Shown: piece after piece, positions 16,407 to 24,201 of the stretch | Position numbering within the stretch: position 1 is the stretch's first letter | How the letters are laid out: each line of letters opens with the position of its first letter | Assembly (NCBI GenBank): GCA_903939355.1 | Contig: CAJAHC010000143.1 | Coordinates: 1-27,985 of the forward strand | Source: an uncultured Methylococcaceae bacterium | GTDB taxonomy: Bacteria; Pseudomonadota; Gammaproteobacteria; Methylococcales; Methylomonadaceae | Length of the DNA: 27,985 bases | Reading direction: 5' to 3' | Made by a program: the position numbers and the translations under genes | The notes under the pieces: model-generated | What the model saw: the letters and a program-made list of their open reading frames with translations, nothing else | What the model was told of the DNA's origin: nothing | Databases searched by the model: none

Positions 16407-17452
16407 TGTTGTCCTCGTGTGTGTTGATTTAATAGTAATTTAATTGGTGCCGGTAATCCCAAATTTTTAATCTGCTCAGTGTTATACCAGACGGTTTGAT
16501 CTGCTTCCATCACAAAATTTATAGGGTTATCTGTTTGAATAAGCACAGTCGTGTAATCTAAGTGATAATGAGAAAACGTGTGGCGCTGAGGAGGCAGGGT
16601 TTTTGAAATAACAATGAGTGTATTTGCTTTTAGGCACCATTCATAGATAGACTCAATATTGGTAAATTCCGGCAGGCTCCATAAGCCTCCCCAGATCCCC
16701 GATGGGGGTCTTTTTTTCAGTAATATCTCGTGGTTATTATTACTCAGTAACAAGAAAACAAGTTGTTTAATCGGTAAGGTTTTTGAGGCTTTAGGCGTTG
16801 GCAATAATGAAACTGTATTGGTCATTTTGGCTTTGCAATGACTATTGAGAGGGCAATCATTGCAGGCCGGTTTACTTCGCGTGCAAATTGTTGCGCCTAA
16901 ATCCATTATGGCTTGAGTGTAATCAGCTACTCGATCTAACGGCGTTAAGTCTGCGCTAATAGCCCATAATTGTTTGCTAATTTGACTATTTCCTGGCCAA
17001 CCAGAAACCCCTTTGAATCGAGTCAGGACTCTTTTGACATTGCCATCCAGAATTGGGTGGCTTTTTTTAAATGCGATGCTTAAGATAGCACCGGCTGTCG
17101 AGAGGCCAATACCAGGCAAGTCGAGTAATTTCTCCAGCGTATCAGGAAAATATTCTTGCTCCACTATAATTCGTGCGGTTTTATGCAGATTACGGGCGCG
17201 AGCGTAGTACCCCAGCCCTGACCAACGATGTAAAACCTCATCGACAGGTGCTTTTGCCAAGCATTCTATTGTGGGAAACTGTTTTATAAAGGAATTAAAG
17301 TAAGGGATGACGCTAGTAACCTGTGTTTGTTGCAGCATGGTTTCGGAAAGCCAAACCCGATAGGGTGAAATATCCTGTTGCCAAGGCAGGTCTTTTCGGC
17401 CGTTCTGATCGAACCAGGTGAGTATGCTTTTTTGGTAGTCTGAAGAATTCAT
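16403..17452 (-). CDS. mutY: A/G-specific adenine glycosylase MutY
   Basis: MutY removes adenine mispaired with 8-oxoguanine and so prevents G:C to T:A changes. The 349-residue protein has E37 in LSETMLQQTQ, the helix-hairpin-helix LLDLPGIGLSTAGAIL (109-124), the catalytic aspartate D136 in ILDGNVKRVL, and the 4Fe-4S ligands C190, C197, C200 and C206 with the standard C-x6-C-x2-C-x5-C spacing. The C-terminal third is the NUDIX-like domain that reads 8-oxoG (LLKKRPPSGIWGGLWSLPEF). The length is normal. It lies 64 bases after asmA and overlaps yggX. The start ATG at 17452 has no good ribosome-binding site. Confidence 0.97.
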   Translation of the reverse strand: MNSSDYQKSILTWFDQNGRKDLPWQQDISPYRVWLSETMLQQTQVTSVIPYFNSFIKQFPTIECLAKAPVDEVLHRWSGLGYYARARNLHKTARIIVEQEYFPDTLEKLLDLPGIGLSTAGAILSIAFKKSHPILDGNVKRVLTRFKGVSGWPGNSQISKQLWAISADLTPLDRVADYTQAIMDLGATICTRSKPACNDCPLNSHCKAKMTNTVSLLPTPKASKTLPIKQLVFLLLSNNNHEILLKKRPPSGIWGGLWSLPEFTNIESIYEWCLKANTLIVISKTLPPQRHTFSHYHLDYTTVLIQTDNPINFVMEADQTVWYNTEQIKNLGLPAPIKLLLNQHTRGQQ

Positions 17453-17516
17453 AAGGAGTTAATCAAAGTGCATCTACGGATTAAGGCCATAAGAAGTTTC
17501 TGGTAAAAGTAATACT

Positions 17517-19676
17517 TCATTCTTTAGGTTTTTTAAAAAGACCTTTTAATAAATTACCTAGTCCAGGCCCTATTTTTTTATCAATTTTATGCACGATTTC
17601 ATCAATCTTATTATGATTTTTATCAATAAATTGATCTATCTTTGCTTTATTTTTATCGCTTAATATGGCTGCTAAGTCAACGGTATAAGTTGGTTTGGCA
17701 AAAGTGCCTGCAATATTGACATTGATTGGCGTGTCAATGAGTTGCTCAGGCTCTGTGGTGGTTGCTTTTGTCTTAATGTATCGGGCATTAAGTTTATAAT
17801 CCAGCTTCTCTGAGTTTAAATCTGCAGTGCCTTTGCCATTTAAATGCATCTTGCTGGCAACGCCAATCAGATCATTATTCTGAACCAGGCCATTGTTTAT
17901 CGTTGCCGACCCTGAAAGTTTAGAGAATAACATTTGATCGTTTTTGTTATCGGCCGGTAAGGTAGGCTCTTTAATTAATGTCTTGGCATCATCGATTATT
18001 TTTTGAAGATTAAAGCCTTTTATAACACAGTCGGTAAGCAAAAAGCTTAAGTTGCCTTTGAGTGAGGATTTTAATTCCTTTGCATTGTTACCTTGGCCTT
18101 CAAGTTGCGTGGAGAGGTCAAGTAAACCGCTCAACTTAGTGGCACCGTTAAAGTCATTAAGCAGGGGTTCGATTTGAACATGAAGTATTTTTTCGTTTAT
18201 TGACAGTATCGGTTTGTTATTGCGCATATCGACACTGAAAACACCATTATATGACCCAGCGTAAAATCCTTTAGCAGATTGTTGTGCATTTATTAAACCC
18301 TCTTTTACGTCCAAATTTAGTTGAACATCTTGCATGGTCATGGCGTTAACTTTAAGTCTCTCTAGGGACAATTGACCATTAATAATTAATTTTTTTAATA
18401 GTTCCACTGGAAGAGAAGAGGTGCCCAACGCTAAGGTAATGGCAGGGCTGTTTATAGGTTTGGACTTTTTATCCGCAATCGGCGCTAAATAAGGATCTAA
18501 ATCCATGTTGTCAGAGGCTAAATTGAAAGTGATAGCAGGCTTAGAAAAGTCTGTAATGGTGGTTGATCCTTTGATTTGAGTGCCATCTAAGGTTAATGAC
18601 ATATTTTGCAAGTCAACCGCGTTATCAGTTACCAGTAAATTAAAAGTGGCTGCTGCTTTACTTAAGGCTTTTTCATCTTGCAGGGCAGGAACCTTAATGT
18701 CCAGTTGATTTAAAACATTTCTCAGATTAAAGGGAGCAATGGTTATTGGACCTTGAAAAGAAAATTTGCTGTTATTAGTGTTGCCAGTAATTTCTGCAGA
18801 AAGAGATATATCTTGTGATGTAAGTTTTAATCCAGAAACGTTAAGTGATTGCTTTGTTCTATCCATTGCGACATTGTTGATTGTCAGTGCCGCTAATATT
18901 GATTTATCTTCATTGTTGTTTGCTTTTATTATGGTTTTAAGTTGTAAATCACTATGATCTAATGCAAGTGATGTCAGTGCTTGGTTAACAGTTAACCCCG
19001 TCCTTAATTTAATTGATTCTGTCCAATTTGTTTCTGGACTCATAGCCATTAGGGATAGATCAACAGTAACTGCTTCATCATAAGCAAATTTATTGGAATT
19101 AATGTTAATATCTTTGATGAGTAGGATTTTTCCAGATCTCTGGTTCTTCCAATTAATGACAGCATTTTCAATGGCAACACCATTGATCGCCAATAAAGTC
19201 AGGCCATTATTGGTTGCTTCTGGCTTATTATTACTGGCAATAGGCGATAAAGGCTTAACATTTGTAATATTCGATCGGGTTAAATCATCCCAATTGTTGA
19301 TGCCCTGTGAGTTTTTTTCAAGATTCAGAGTTAAGCCTTTTATGATGACTTGATCTATTTCAATTTTATTTAAAAATAGTGGTAATAAATTAATTTTAAT
19401 AGCACTTTCTTCAAGGCTTGCAAAAGTTTTTTCTTGAAAACCAATGGCGTTACTTAAAGTCATTTTTCCTGTAGAAATTCCGGTCCAAGGAAAGAGTGAA
19501 ATTTTTATATCCCCTGTTAATGTTAAATCTCTGCCAGTATTGTTTTTTACGGCAGCAATAACTTCGAGCTTAAAGTTATTTGGATTTATAAAAAAGGGTA
19601 GGGTAAAGATCGCGATTACTATCGAGAGGATTATTACAGCAAGGATGGATAGTAGTATTTTAATTGGTTTGCTCAC
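17517..19676 (-). CDS. AsmA-family inner-membrane-anchored protein
   Basis: AsmA-like proteins are anchored in the inner membrane by one N-terminal helix and extend a beta-groove domain into the periplasm. They are linked to phospholipid transport to the outer membrane and to envelope homeostasis. The 719-residue protein begins with a hydrophobic helix (about 7-28), then the typical AsmA_N pattern (FKLEVIAAVKNNTGRDLTLTG, ISLFPWTGISTGKMTLSN), followed by long amphipathic beta repeats. The AsmA_2-like C-terminal part is rich in LNGKGTADLNSEKLDYKLNA-type strands, and the tail is lysine-rich. The start is GTG, with GGGAT six bases upstream. The asmA-mutY order is common in gammaproteobacteria. 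Several AsmA paralogues exist in most genomes, so I give no number. Confidence 0.88.
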   Translation of the reverse strand: MSKPIKILLSILAVIILSIVIAIFTLPFFINPNNFKLEVIAAVKNNTGRDLTLTGDIKISLFPWTGISTGKMTLSNAIGFQEKTFASLEESAIKINLLPLFLNKIEIDQVIIKGLTLNLEKNSQGINNWDDLTRSNITNVKPLSPIASNNKPEATNNGLTLLAINGVAIENAVINWKNQRSGKILLIKDININSNKFAYDEAVTVDLSLMAMSPETNWTESIKLRTGLTVNQALTSLALDHSDLQLKTIIKANNNEDKSILAALTINNVAMDRTKQSLNVSGLKLTSQDISLSAEITGNTNNSKFSFQGPITIAPFNLRNVLNQLDIKVPALQDEKALSKAAATFNLLVTDNAVDLQNMSLTLDGTQIKGSTTITDFSKPAITFNLASDNMDLDPYLAPIADKKSKPINSPAITLALGTSSLPVELLKKLIINGQLSLERLKVNAMTMQDVQLNLDVKEGLINAQQSAKGFYAGSYNGVFSVDMRNNKPILSINEKILHVQIEPLLNDFNGATKLSGLLDLSTQLEGQGNNAKELKSSLKGNLSFLLTDCVIKGFNLQKIIDDAKTLIKEPTLPADNKNDQMLFSKLSGSATINNGLVQNNDLIGVASKMHLNGKGTADLNSEKLDYKLNARYIKTKATTTEPEQLIDTPINVNIAGTFAKPTYTVDLAAILSDKNKAKIDQFIDKNHNKIDEIVHKIDKKIGPGLGNLLKGLFKKPKE

Positions 19677-19806
19677 AATTTATCCCAGATATAAAAAAGT
19701 GTAATGTTAACCATTATGGAATATCATGCAGTCTTTAAGCTAATTAAATACTAGCGAGAGCTAGTAATATTGTATGCACATTTTAATTTAAAGAGAGGAT
19801 AGAAGG

Positions 19807-20082
19807 ATGTCATTTTTAGCTATATTTTCTGGGGTTGGGGTTCTGGTTTGGTTTTATTTAACCGCAAAAGAAAAGGGTGAGCATCGTTTTAATTGGGCTA
19901 TTGTAGGGTTAATAGGTTACTGGCTTGCTTGGGGAGGGGCTAAGCTTGTGTTGACTATTGCGGGGCTCGTGGCAAAGGGTACCATAATGGCGGTGATAGT
20001 TAATCAGATCCCAGTTATTTGCGCCATCGGAGCAGCTTTTATAGTTCGAAGGAAGTTGTTGTCGGATGTCGCTGTAAAATAA
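19807..20082 (+). CDS. Small membrane protein, unknown function
   Basis: The 91-residue protein has two or three hydrophobic helices (about 3-19, 29-52 and 57-80), charged turns (TAKEKGEHR) and a basic end (VRRKLLS). The ATG at 19807 is preceded by the strong purine-rich AGAGAGGATAGAAGG, which supports translation. It diverges from asmA across 130 bases and converges on the peroxiredoxin gene. I do not recognise the family. There is no signal-peptide cleavage site, so all helices probably stay in the inner membrane. Nothing in the surroundings suggests a partner beyond the divergent asmA. Confidence 0.7.
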   Translation: MSFLAIFSGVGVLVWFYLTAKEKGEHRFNWAIVGLIGYWLAWGGAKLVLTIAGLVAKGTIMAVIVNQIPVICAIGAAFIVRRKLLSDVAVK

Positions 20083-20117
20083 AAAAAGGCGCAAGTCATA
20101 CGTTAGTACTTGCGCCT
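20076..20117 (-). terminator. Terminator of the peroxiredoxin gene (minus strand)
   Basis: A 10-bp perfect stem pairs AGGCGCAAGT (20087-20096) with ACTTGCGCCT (20108-20117) around an 11-base loop. On the minus strand it is followed by seven Ts, then A and more Ts. It begins nine bases after the peroxiredoxin stop. The plus-strand small protein ends just before it and may also be affected, although there is no plus-strand T tract. Confidence 0.85.
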
Positions 20118-20125
20118 CAAATGAT

Positions 20126-20728
20126 TTACAGTTTGTCTGCGTTTTTATCCAAATATTCTGCAACACCTGCTGGACTTGCATTCATGCCAGCATCACCTTT
20201 ATTCCAACCAGCAGGGCAAACTTCGCCATGCTCTTCGTGGAATTGAAGGGCATCAATTACTCGAACTAATTCATCCATATTGCGCCCTAAAGGTAGATCG
20301 TTTACTACTTGATGACGAACGACACCACTACGATCAATCAAGAAAGTGCCTCGGTAAGCAACTCCACCATTAGCCTCAACATCATAATCTTTAACAATAG
20401 CATGTGTAAGATCAGCGGCCATTGTGTAACGAACAGGGCCTATGCCACCTTTGTTGATAGGCATATTACGCCATGCATTGTGAGTGAAATGTGAATCTAT
20501 AGAGACAGCAATCACTTCAACACCGCGACTTTTAAATTCATCCATACGATGATCTAAGGCAATAAGTTCGCTTGGACAAACAAAAGTAAAATCCAAGGGA
20601 TAGAAAAACACTACTGCATATTTGCCACTAGTGGCTTCAGAGAAGCTGAATGAATCAACTATTTGACCATCCCCTAGGACGGCAGGAACTGTAAAATCAG
20701 GTGCTTGTTTACCAACTAAAACGCTCAT
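20126..20728 (-). CDS. Typical 2-Cys peroxiredoxin (Prx1/AhpC type)
   Basis: The enzyme reduces hydrogen peroxide and organic hydroperoxides in the cytoplasm. The 200-residue protein has the peroxidatic motif PLDFTFVCP with C51 (P44 and T48 also conserved) and the resolving cysteine C171 in GEVCPAGW. That spacing defines the Prx1/AhpC subfamily. The eukaryotic-type features GGIG (94-97) and YL near the C-terminus (192-193, where sensitive enzymes have YF) are both present, so partial sensitivity to overoxidation is possible. A good GGAGA ribosome-binding site precedes the ATG. No ahpF or thioredoxin gene is adjacent, so the electron donor is unknown. A strong terminator follows, and the gene is probably transcribed alone. 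Confidence 0.93.
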   Translation of the reverse strand: MSVLVGKQAPDFTVPAVLGDGQIVDSFSFSEATSGKYAVVFFYPLDFTFVCPSELIALDHRMDEFKSRGVEVIAVSIDSHFTHNAWRNMPINKGGIGPVRYTMAADLTHAIVKDYDVEANGGVAYRGTFLIDRSGVVRHQVVNDLPLGRNMDELVRVIDALQFHEEHGEVCPAGWNKGDAGMNASPAGVAEYLDKNADKL

Positions 20729-20984
20729 TGATTATCTCCAAAAATATTGAAAAAGCAAAAGGTTATGGACTTATTACCAGCCATTACAGCAGTGGTATGG
20801 CCATATTCTACACTGAAATAGTTGGTAATTGTCTAATGTTGTTAATTTTAACTTGCTTTAATATGCGCTTAAGAGATAATTTGCAGATTATATATTAAAA
20901 ATATCGCAACTTTAGCGTCTAGATGCTGCTCTTTACTTCAGCTACTTAGTCTTGACGTTAACTAAAAATATTTGTAAATCTTGT

Positions 20985-20992
20985 AAAGGAGG
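20985..20992 (+). promoter_or_regulatory. Strong ribosome-binding site that sets the AP2-like start
   Basis: AAAGGAGG lies seven bases before the GTG at 21000. It decides for that start over the TTG at 20952, which has no comparable site. Confidence 0.8.
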
Positions 20993-20999
20993 GTGTTTT

Positions 21000-21509
21000 G
21001 TGGCAAAAAATAAGCATATAACCGAACCAGATGTGTTTGGTTTTCAGGTTCGTATTGTAAGGCGTGGCAAAGAAAGTAGTCGTTATTTTTCACATAAGTT
21101 GTGGGGCAATAAAAATAAATCTTTGAATGCTGCCATTACCTGGCGAGATCAGATGCTGGTGGTCTTAAAAGGTAGTAAAACTCGTTTTCTTAAGCCCCCT
21201 AAAAATAAAACAACCACTGGAGTCACTGGCGTATCCAGAACCATTAAATATGATCATAGAAAAGATAAAAATTATTTATGTTATACGGTTTTTTGGGTAA
21301 GTAATGGTAAATCCAGAAATAAAACTTTTCAGGTTGGCAATGTTGAGAAAGTAACTGCTGATGATGAGTTACATGCTTTTCGCACGGCCAAGTTATTTAG
21401 AATTTGCTACGAAGTTTCAATTGATAATGACATAGAATTTCATGATGAGAAGTTTGTCGGCTGGAAGAAGATCCGCCTTTATGATGATGAAAACTTAAAT
21501 GCAGTTTGA
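21000..21509 (+). CDS. AP2/ERF-like DNA-binding-domain protein
   Basis: The 169-residue protein contains what look like two AP2-type three-strand-plus-helix units. The first is about residues 10-55 (FGFQVRIVRRGKESSRYF, then a helix with NAAITWRDQML). The second is about 72-140, starting TTGVTGVSRT, followed by paired strands and a helix with FRTAKLFRICYE. Bacterial AP2 proteins are often parts of homing endonucleases or phage genes; stand-alone ones are thought to bind DNA, but few are studied. No nuclease motif (HNH, GIY-YIG) is visible. The GTG start follows a near-perfect Shine-Dalgarno. A longer form from the TTG at 20952 would add a CxxCxxxC stretch but lacks such a site. The gene is single and converges on parB with a 54-base gap. 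Confidence 0.65.
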   Translation: MAKNKHITEPDVFGFQVRIVRRGKESSRYFSHKLWGNKNKSLNAAITWRDQMLVVLKGSKTRFLKPPKNKTTTGVTGVSRTIKYDHRKDKNYLCYTVFWVSNGKSRNKTFQVGNVEKVTADDELHAFRTAKLFRICYEVSIDNDIEFHDEKFVGWKKIRLYDDENLNAV

Positions 21510-21563
21510 TTTTATCTGACTATCGATTAGGCGGATATAGGAGCGTTTAAAAACCCGAATTTG

Positions 21564-22418
21564 TTAGCGCGTTTTAAGTAGTTCAATGATCCCGTCTAAT
21601 TCATCTAAGCTCGTATAGGTAATTATTAACTTCCCTGAACCGTTTTCTTTGTGATCTATGGTAACTTTTGCGCCTAGTTTTCCTGTTAATTCATCTTGTA
21701 ATTTTACGGTATCGTTATCTATGAGTTTGATTTTTTGATTTTTTGGATCGGCATGACTTTCTTTAACTAATCGTTCAGTTGCTCTTACTGTTAATCCTTC
21801 TTTAATTACCTTATTGGCTAGTGCAACTTGTTTACTTCCTTCTAAACATAATAGTGCTCGCGCATGCCCCATTTCTAAGTGGTTACTAAGCAATAATTTT
21901 TTTACATCTGGATGTAAGTCCATTAGTCTTAATAAATTGGTAACCGTGGTACGAGATTTTCCAATAGCTTCAGCTATCAGTTGATGAGTCATTTCAAATT
22001 CATCCAATAATCGTTTTAGTGCTTCTGCTTCCTCCAAGGGGTTAAGGTCTTCTCGCTGAATATTTTCAATGAGCGCCATAGCCATTGCAGTACGATCGTC
22101 TATTTCTTTAATGACTACAGGAATCTGAGTTAAGCCAGCAAGTTGGGATGCTCTCCAACGCCGCTCTCCAGCTACTATTTCATATTTCTCAAAAGATATT
22201 TTGCGTACAACAATAGGTTGTATAATACCCTGAGCCTTTATAGAATCAGCTAGTTCCTGCAATTTTTCAGGATTTAGATCTTTTCGAGGCTGATATTTGC
22301 CTCGTTGCATAGATTCTATTGGCAGCGATTGTAGATGTTGTTTTTTTTCTTCGGCAACAGATATATCACCTAATAAGGCATCAAGACCACGACCCAGCCC
22401 ACGTTTGATTGAAGACAT
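21564..22418 (-). CDS. parB: Chromosome-partitioning protein ParB (Spo0J/Noc family)
   Basis: ParB is a CTP-dependent DNA clamp that loads at parS sites and spreads, guiding origin segregation with ParA. The 284-residue protein has every part: the N-terminal ParA-contact motif KRGLGRGLDALLG (5-17), the CTP-binding boxes GERRWRA (84-90) and ENIQR (118-122), the HTH (about 144-166, ending GKSRTTVTNLLRL), and a C-terminal dimerisation domain ending LDELDGIIELLKTR. The length is normal. An AGAGAG lies a few bases before the ATG. A 72-base gap separates it from the mini-ParB gene upstream, so unlike the genes before it, it is not translationally coupled. I did not find a clear parS palindrome in the window. 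Confidence 0.97.
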   Translation of the reverse strand: MSSIKRGLGRGLDALLGDISVAEEKKQHLQSLPIESMQRGKYQPRKDLNPEKLQELADSIKAQGIIQPIVVRKISFEKYEIVAGERRWRASQLAGLTQIPVVIKEIDDRTAMAMALIENIQREDLNPLEEAEALKRLLDEFEMTHQLIAEAIGKSRTTVTNLLRLMDLHPDVKKLLLSNHLEMGHARALLCLEGSKQVALANKVIKEGLTVRATERLVKESHADPKNQKIKLIDNDTVKLQDELTGKLGAKVTIDHKENGSGKLIITYTSLDELDGIIELLKTR

Positions 22419-22490
22419 TTGCTCTCTTTATGTATGTTTTATTGGAGAATATATTTTTCCCCGCTTGTTATAATTTGATTAAGTATACCT

Positions 22491-22805
22491 TTAAAGACGA
22501 CGCGCTATAATTTCAAACGCATCAATTAGTTTAATTAAAGCCTCGGCTTCAAATAAAAGATTAACTTTTTCTTGATGAATAGATTCCAATGCTTCCCGCG
22601 CGATTGGCGAATCTTGTAGGTCTGTTGAATATTCAGTAGGTCGATGATCTTTATCAATAGATCTTAAGGTATTGCGTGAAAAATTGTTGTTGTTTTCAAG
22701 AGTTTCATTTATTGGTGGGTATTGTAAGTGTTGTGCTTCTTGAGGTATAACATTTCCCAGTAAAGCCTCAAGCCCTCTGCCAAGGCCGCGTTTATTTATA
22801 GTCAT
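22491..22805 (-). CDS. Mini-ParB: truncated ParB paralogue coupled to parA
   Basis: The 104-residue protein starts with INKRGLGRGLEALLG, nearly identical to the ParA-contact motif of the ParB encoded next door, then QHLQ-PI as in ParB residues 27-34. About 40 polar residues follow (Asn-rich NNNNFSR, then RSIDKDHRPTEYSTDLQDSP). Residues 74-99 then align without gaps to ParB 118-143, with 14 of 26 identical by my count. The GERRxR box, the HTH and the dimer domain are missing, and the ENIQR box is changed to ESIHQ. There is no internal stop, and its ATG overlaps the parA stop by four bases (ATGA). I infer an old partial duplication of parB, either decaying or kept as a ParA-binding peptide. It is not a plain frameshift, because the downstream sequence does not continue ParB. 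Confidence 0.8.
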   Translation of the reverse strand: MTINKRGLGRGLEALLGNVIPQEAQHLQYPPINETLENNNNFSRNTLRSIDKDHRPTEYSTDLQDSPIAREALESIHQEKVNLLFEAEALIKLIDAFEIIARRL

Positions 22806-23569
22806 GCAGTATCTTTTCTGATCATTTCACCCGCTAGAGCAATATAAGCGATTGTTCCTCTGGATGATTTATCGAAACTTAGAGCCGGTAAACCATGGCT
22901 TGGGGCTTCTGCTAAACGGACATTTCTTGGAATGCATGTTCTGAATACTTTATCACCGAAATATCTAATTAGTTGTTCAGAGACATCTTTGGTCAGACGA
23001 TTCCTATCATCGTACATTGTTCTCAAAATACCCTCTAAGTGCAATTCTGGATTGACAGAATTTTGAATGTTTTGAAGTGTACTCATCAATGCAGATAAAC
23101 CTTCAAGGGCATAGTACTCACATTGCATAGGTATTAACAAACTATTGGCCGCCACCATCGCATTTAAAGTAAGCATATTTAAAGACGGTGGACAATCAAT
23201 TAGAATGTAATCATATTGAGATTTGATCGGATTTAAGGCATCTGCAAGTCGTAACTCTTTACGATCAGCATGGATTAGCTTTACTTCAGCAGCAGTCAAG
23301 TCTGCATTGCCGGGGATTACAGAAAAGCCTATGTTTGGAAGATAAATGATGGTTTCTGTGGCAGGAACATCTTCAATCAATAAATCATAACTTGAGAATT
23401 TGACTTCTTGTTTATCAACACCACAGCCCATTGCTGCATTGCCTTGTGGATCAAGATCGACTAACAAAACTTTTCGCTTAGCTGCAGCCAAAGAAGCCGC
23501 CAAATTTACGCAGGTTGTTGTTTTTCCAACGCCACCTTTTTGATTCGTAACGGCAATTATTTTTCCCAC
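22802..23569 (-). CDS. parA: Chromosome-partitioning ATPase ParA (Soj)
   Basis: ParA is a deviant-Walker ATPase that binds DNA non-specifically as an ATP dimer and is released by ParB, which moves the origin region. The 255-residue protein has KGGVGKTT (signature lysine K11, P-loop lysine K16), VLLVDLDPQGN (Walker A') and YILIDCPPSLNML (Walker B). It lacks the N-terminal HTH of plasmid ParA proteins, so it is the chromosomal short type. The GTG start overlaps the rsmG stop by one base (TAGTG), and its stop overlaps the mini-ParB start, giving a chain of coupled genes mnmG-rsmG-parA-miniParB. Confidence 0.97.
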   Translation of the reverse strand: MGKIIAVTNQKGGVGKTTTCVNLAASLAAAKRKVLLVDLDPQGNAAMGCGVDKQEVKFSSYDLLIEDVPATETIIYLPNIGFSVIPGNADLTAAEVKLIHADRKELRLADALNPIKSQYDYILIDCPPSLNMLTLNAMVAANSLLIPMQCEYYALEGLSALMSTLQNIQNSVNPELHLEGILRTMYDDRNRLTKDVSEQLIRYFGDKVFRTCIPRNVRLAEAPSHGLPALSFDKSSRGTIAYIALAGEMIRKDTA

Positions 23570-24201
23570 TAACTTACCTCGGATTCTTCAGTCAATTGCA
23601 TTTTAACCAGGCATCTGTTTGCGGGTATCCCTGGAACATTAATAGGGATAAGCGTTGTTTTTGCAAAGTTTATATATTGTTCATCAGGTGGTTGTCCTTT
23701 CATGGCCAATATAATGCCATTTTTGCTAAGTAAATGCCCAGTTAATTTTACTATATCAGATAAGCTGGCAAATGCTCTGGTAATGACGGTGTTAAAACTA
23801 ACTTCAGGTAGATAACGTTCTACGCGATTATGACAGACACTGACATTTTTAAGCTTTAATTCCAATATTACTTGTTGCACAAATCTTGTTTTTTTTGCAT
23901 TACTGTCCAATAAAGTGAAGTCTATGGAGGGTAAATAAATTGCTAGTGGAATGCCTGGTAAACCAGCACCTGTTCCAATATCAATGACATGTTTACCCTC
24001 GATAAATGGAATAATAGCCAAGCTATCCAATAAATGTAAGCGCACCATATCTTCTGTGTTACGAATTGAAGTTAGGTTATAAGCTTTATTCCACTTCTCA
24101 AGGAGTTTGATAAAGCACATTAATTGCTCGATTTTGTCTTTATCAAGAGGCAGATCTAGAGATTCCAAGCCCGTGATAAGGATTTTTTTACAAGCTTCCA
24201 T
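23569..24201 (-). CDS. rsmG: 16S rRNA (guanine-527-N7) methyltransferase RsmG (GidB)
   Basis: RsmG methylates N7 of G527 in the 530 loop of 16S rRNA; its loss gives low-level streptomycin resistance in many bacteria. The 210-residue protein has KWNKAYNLTSIR (36-47), the SAM-binding VIDIGTGAGLPGIPLA (72-87), the second SAM element FTLLDSNAKK, and VITRAFASL. The length is normal. Its ATG shares one base with the mnmG stop (TGATG), and its stop shares one with the parA start, so it is coupled on both sides. Confidence 0.97.
   Translation of the reverse strand: MEACKKILITGLESLDLPLDKDKIEQLMCFIKLLEKWNKAYNLTSIRNTEDMVRLHLLDSLAIIPFIEGKHVIDIGTGAGLPGIPLAIYLPSIDFTLLDSNAKKTRFVQQVILELKLKNVSVCHNRVERYLPEVSFNTVITRAFASLSDIVKLTGHLLSKNGIILAMKGQPPDEQYINFAKTTLIPINVPGIPANRCLVKMQLTEESEVS

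Noticed and set aside
20952..20980. TTGACG with a 17-base spacer to TAAATC, promoter-like, before the AP2-like gene
   Set aside because: The -10 match is poor, and the start of transcription would fall inside the ribosome-binding site, leaving no usable leader.
22419..22490. Mini-ParB as a simple frameshifted or stop-interrupted parB
   Set aside because: The sequence after its stop does not continue ParB in any frame, and a full parB follows, so it is a partial copy and not one broken gene.
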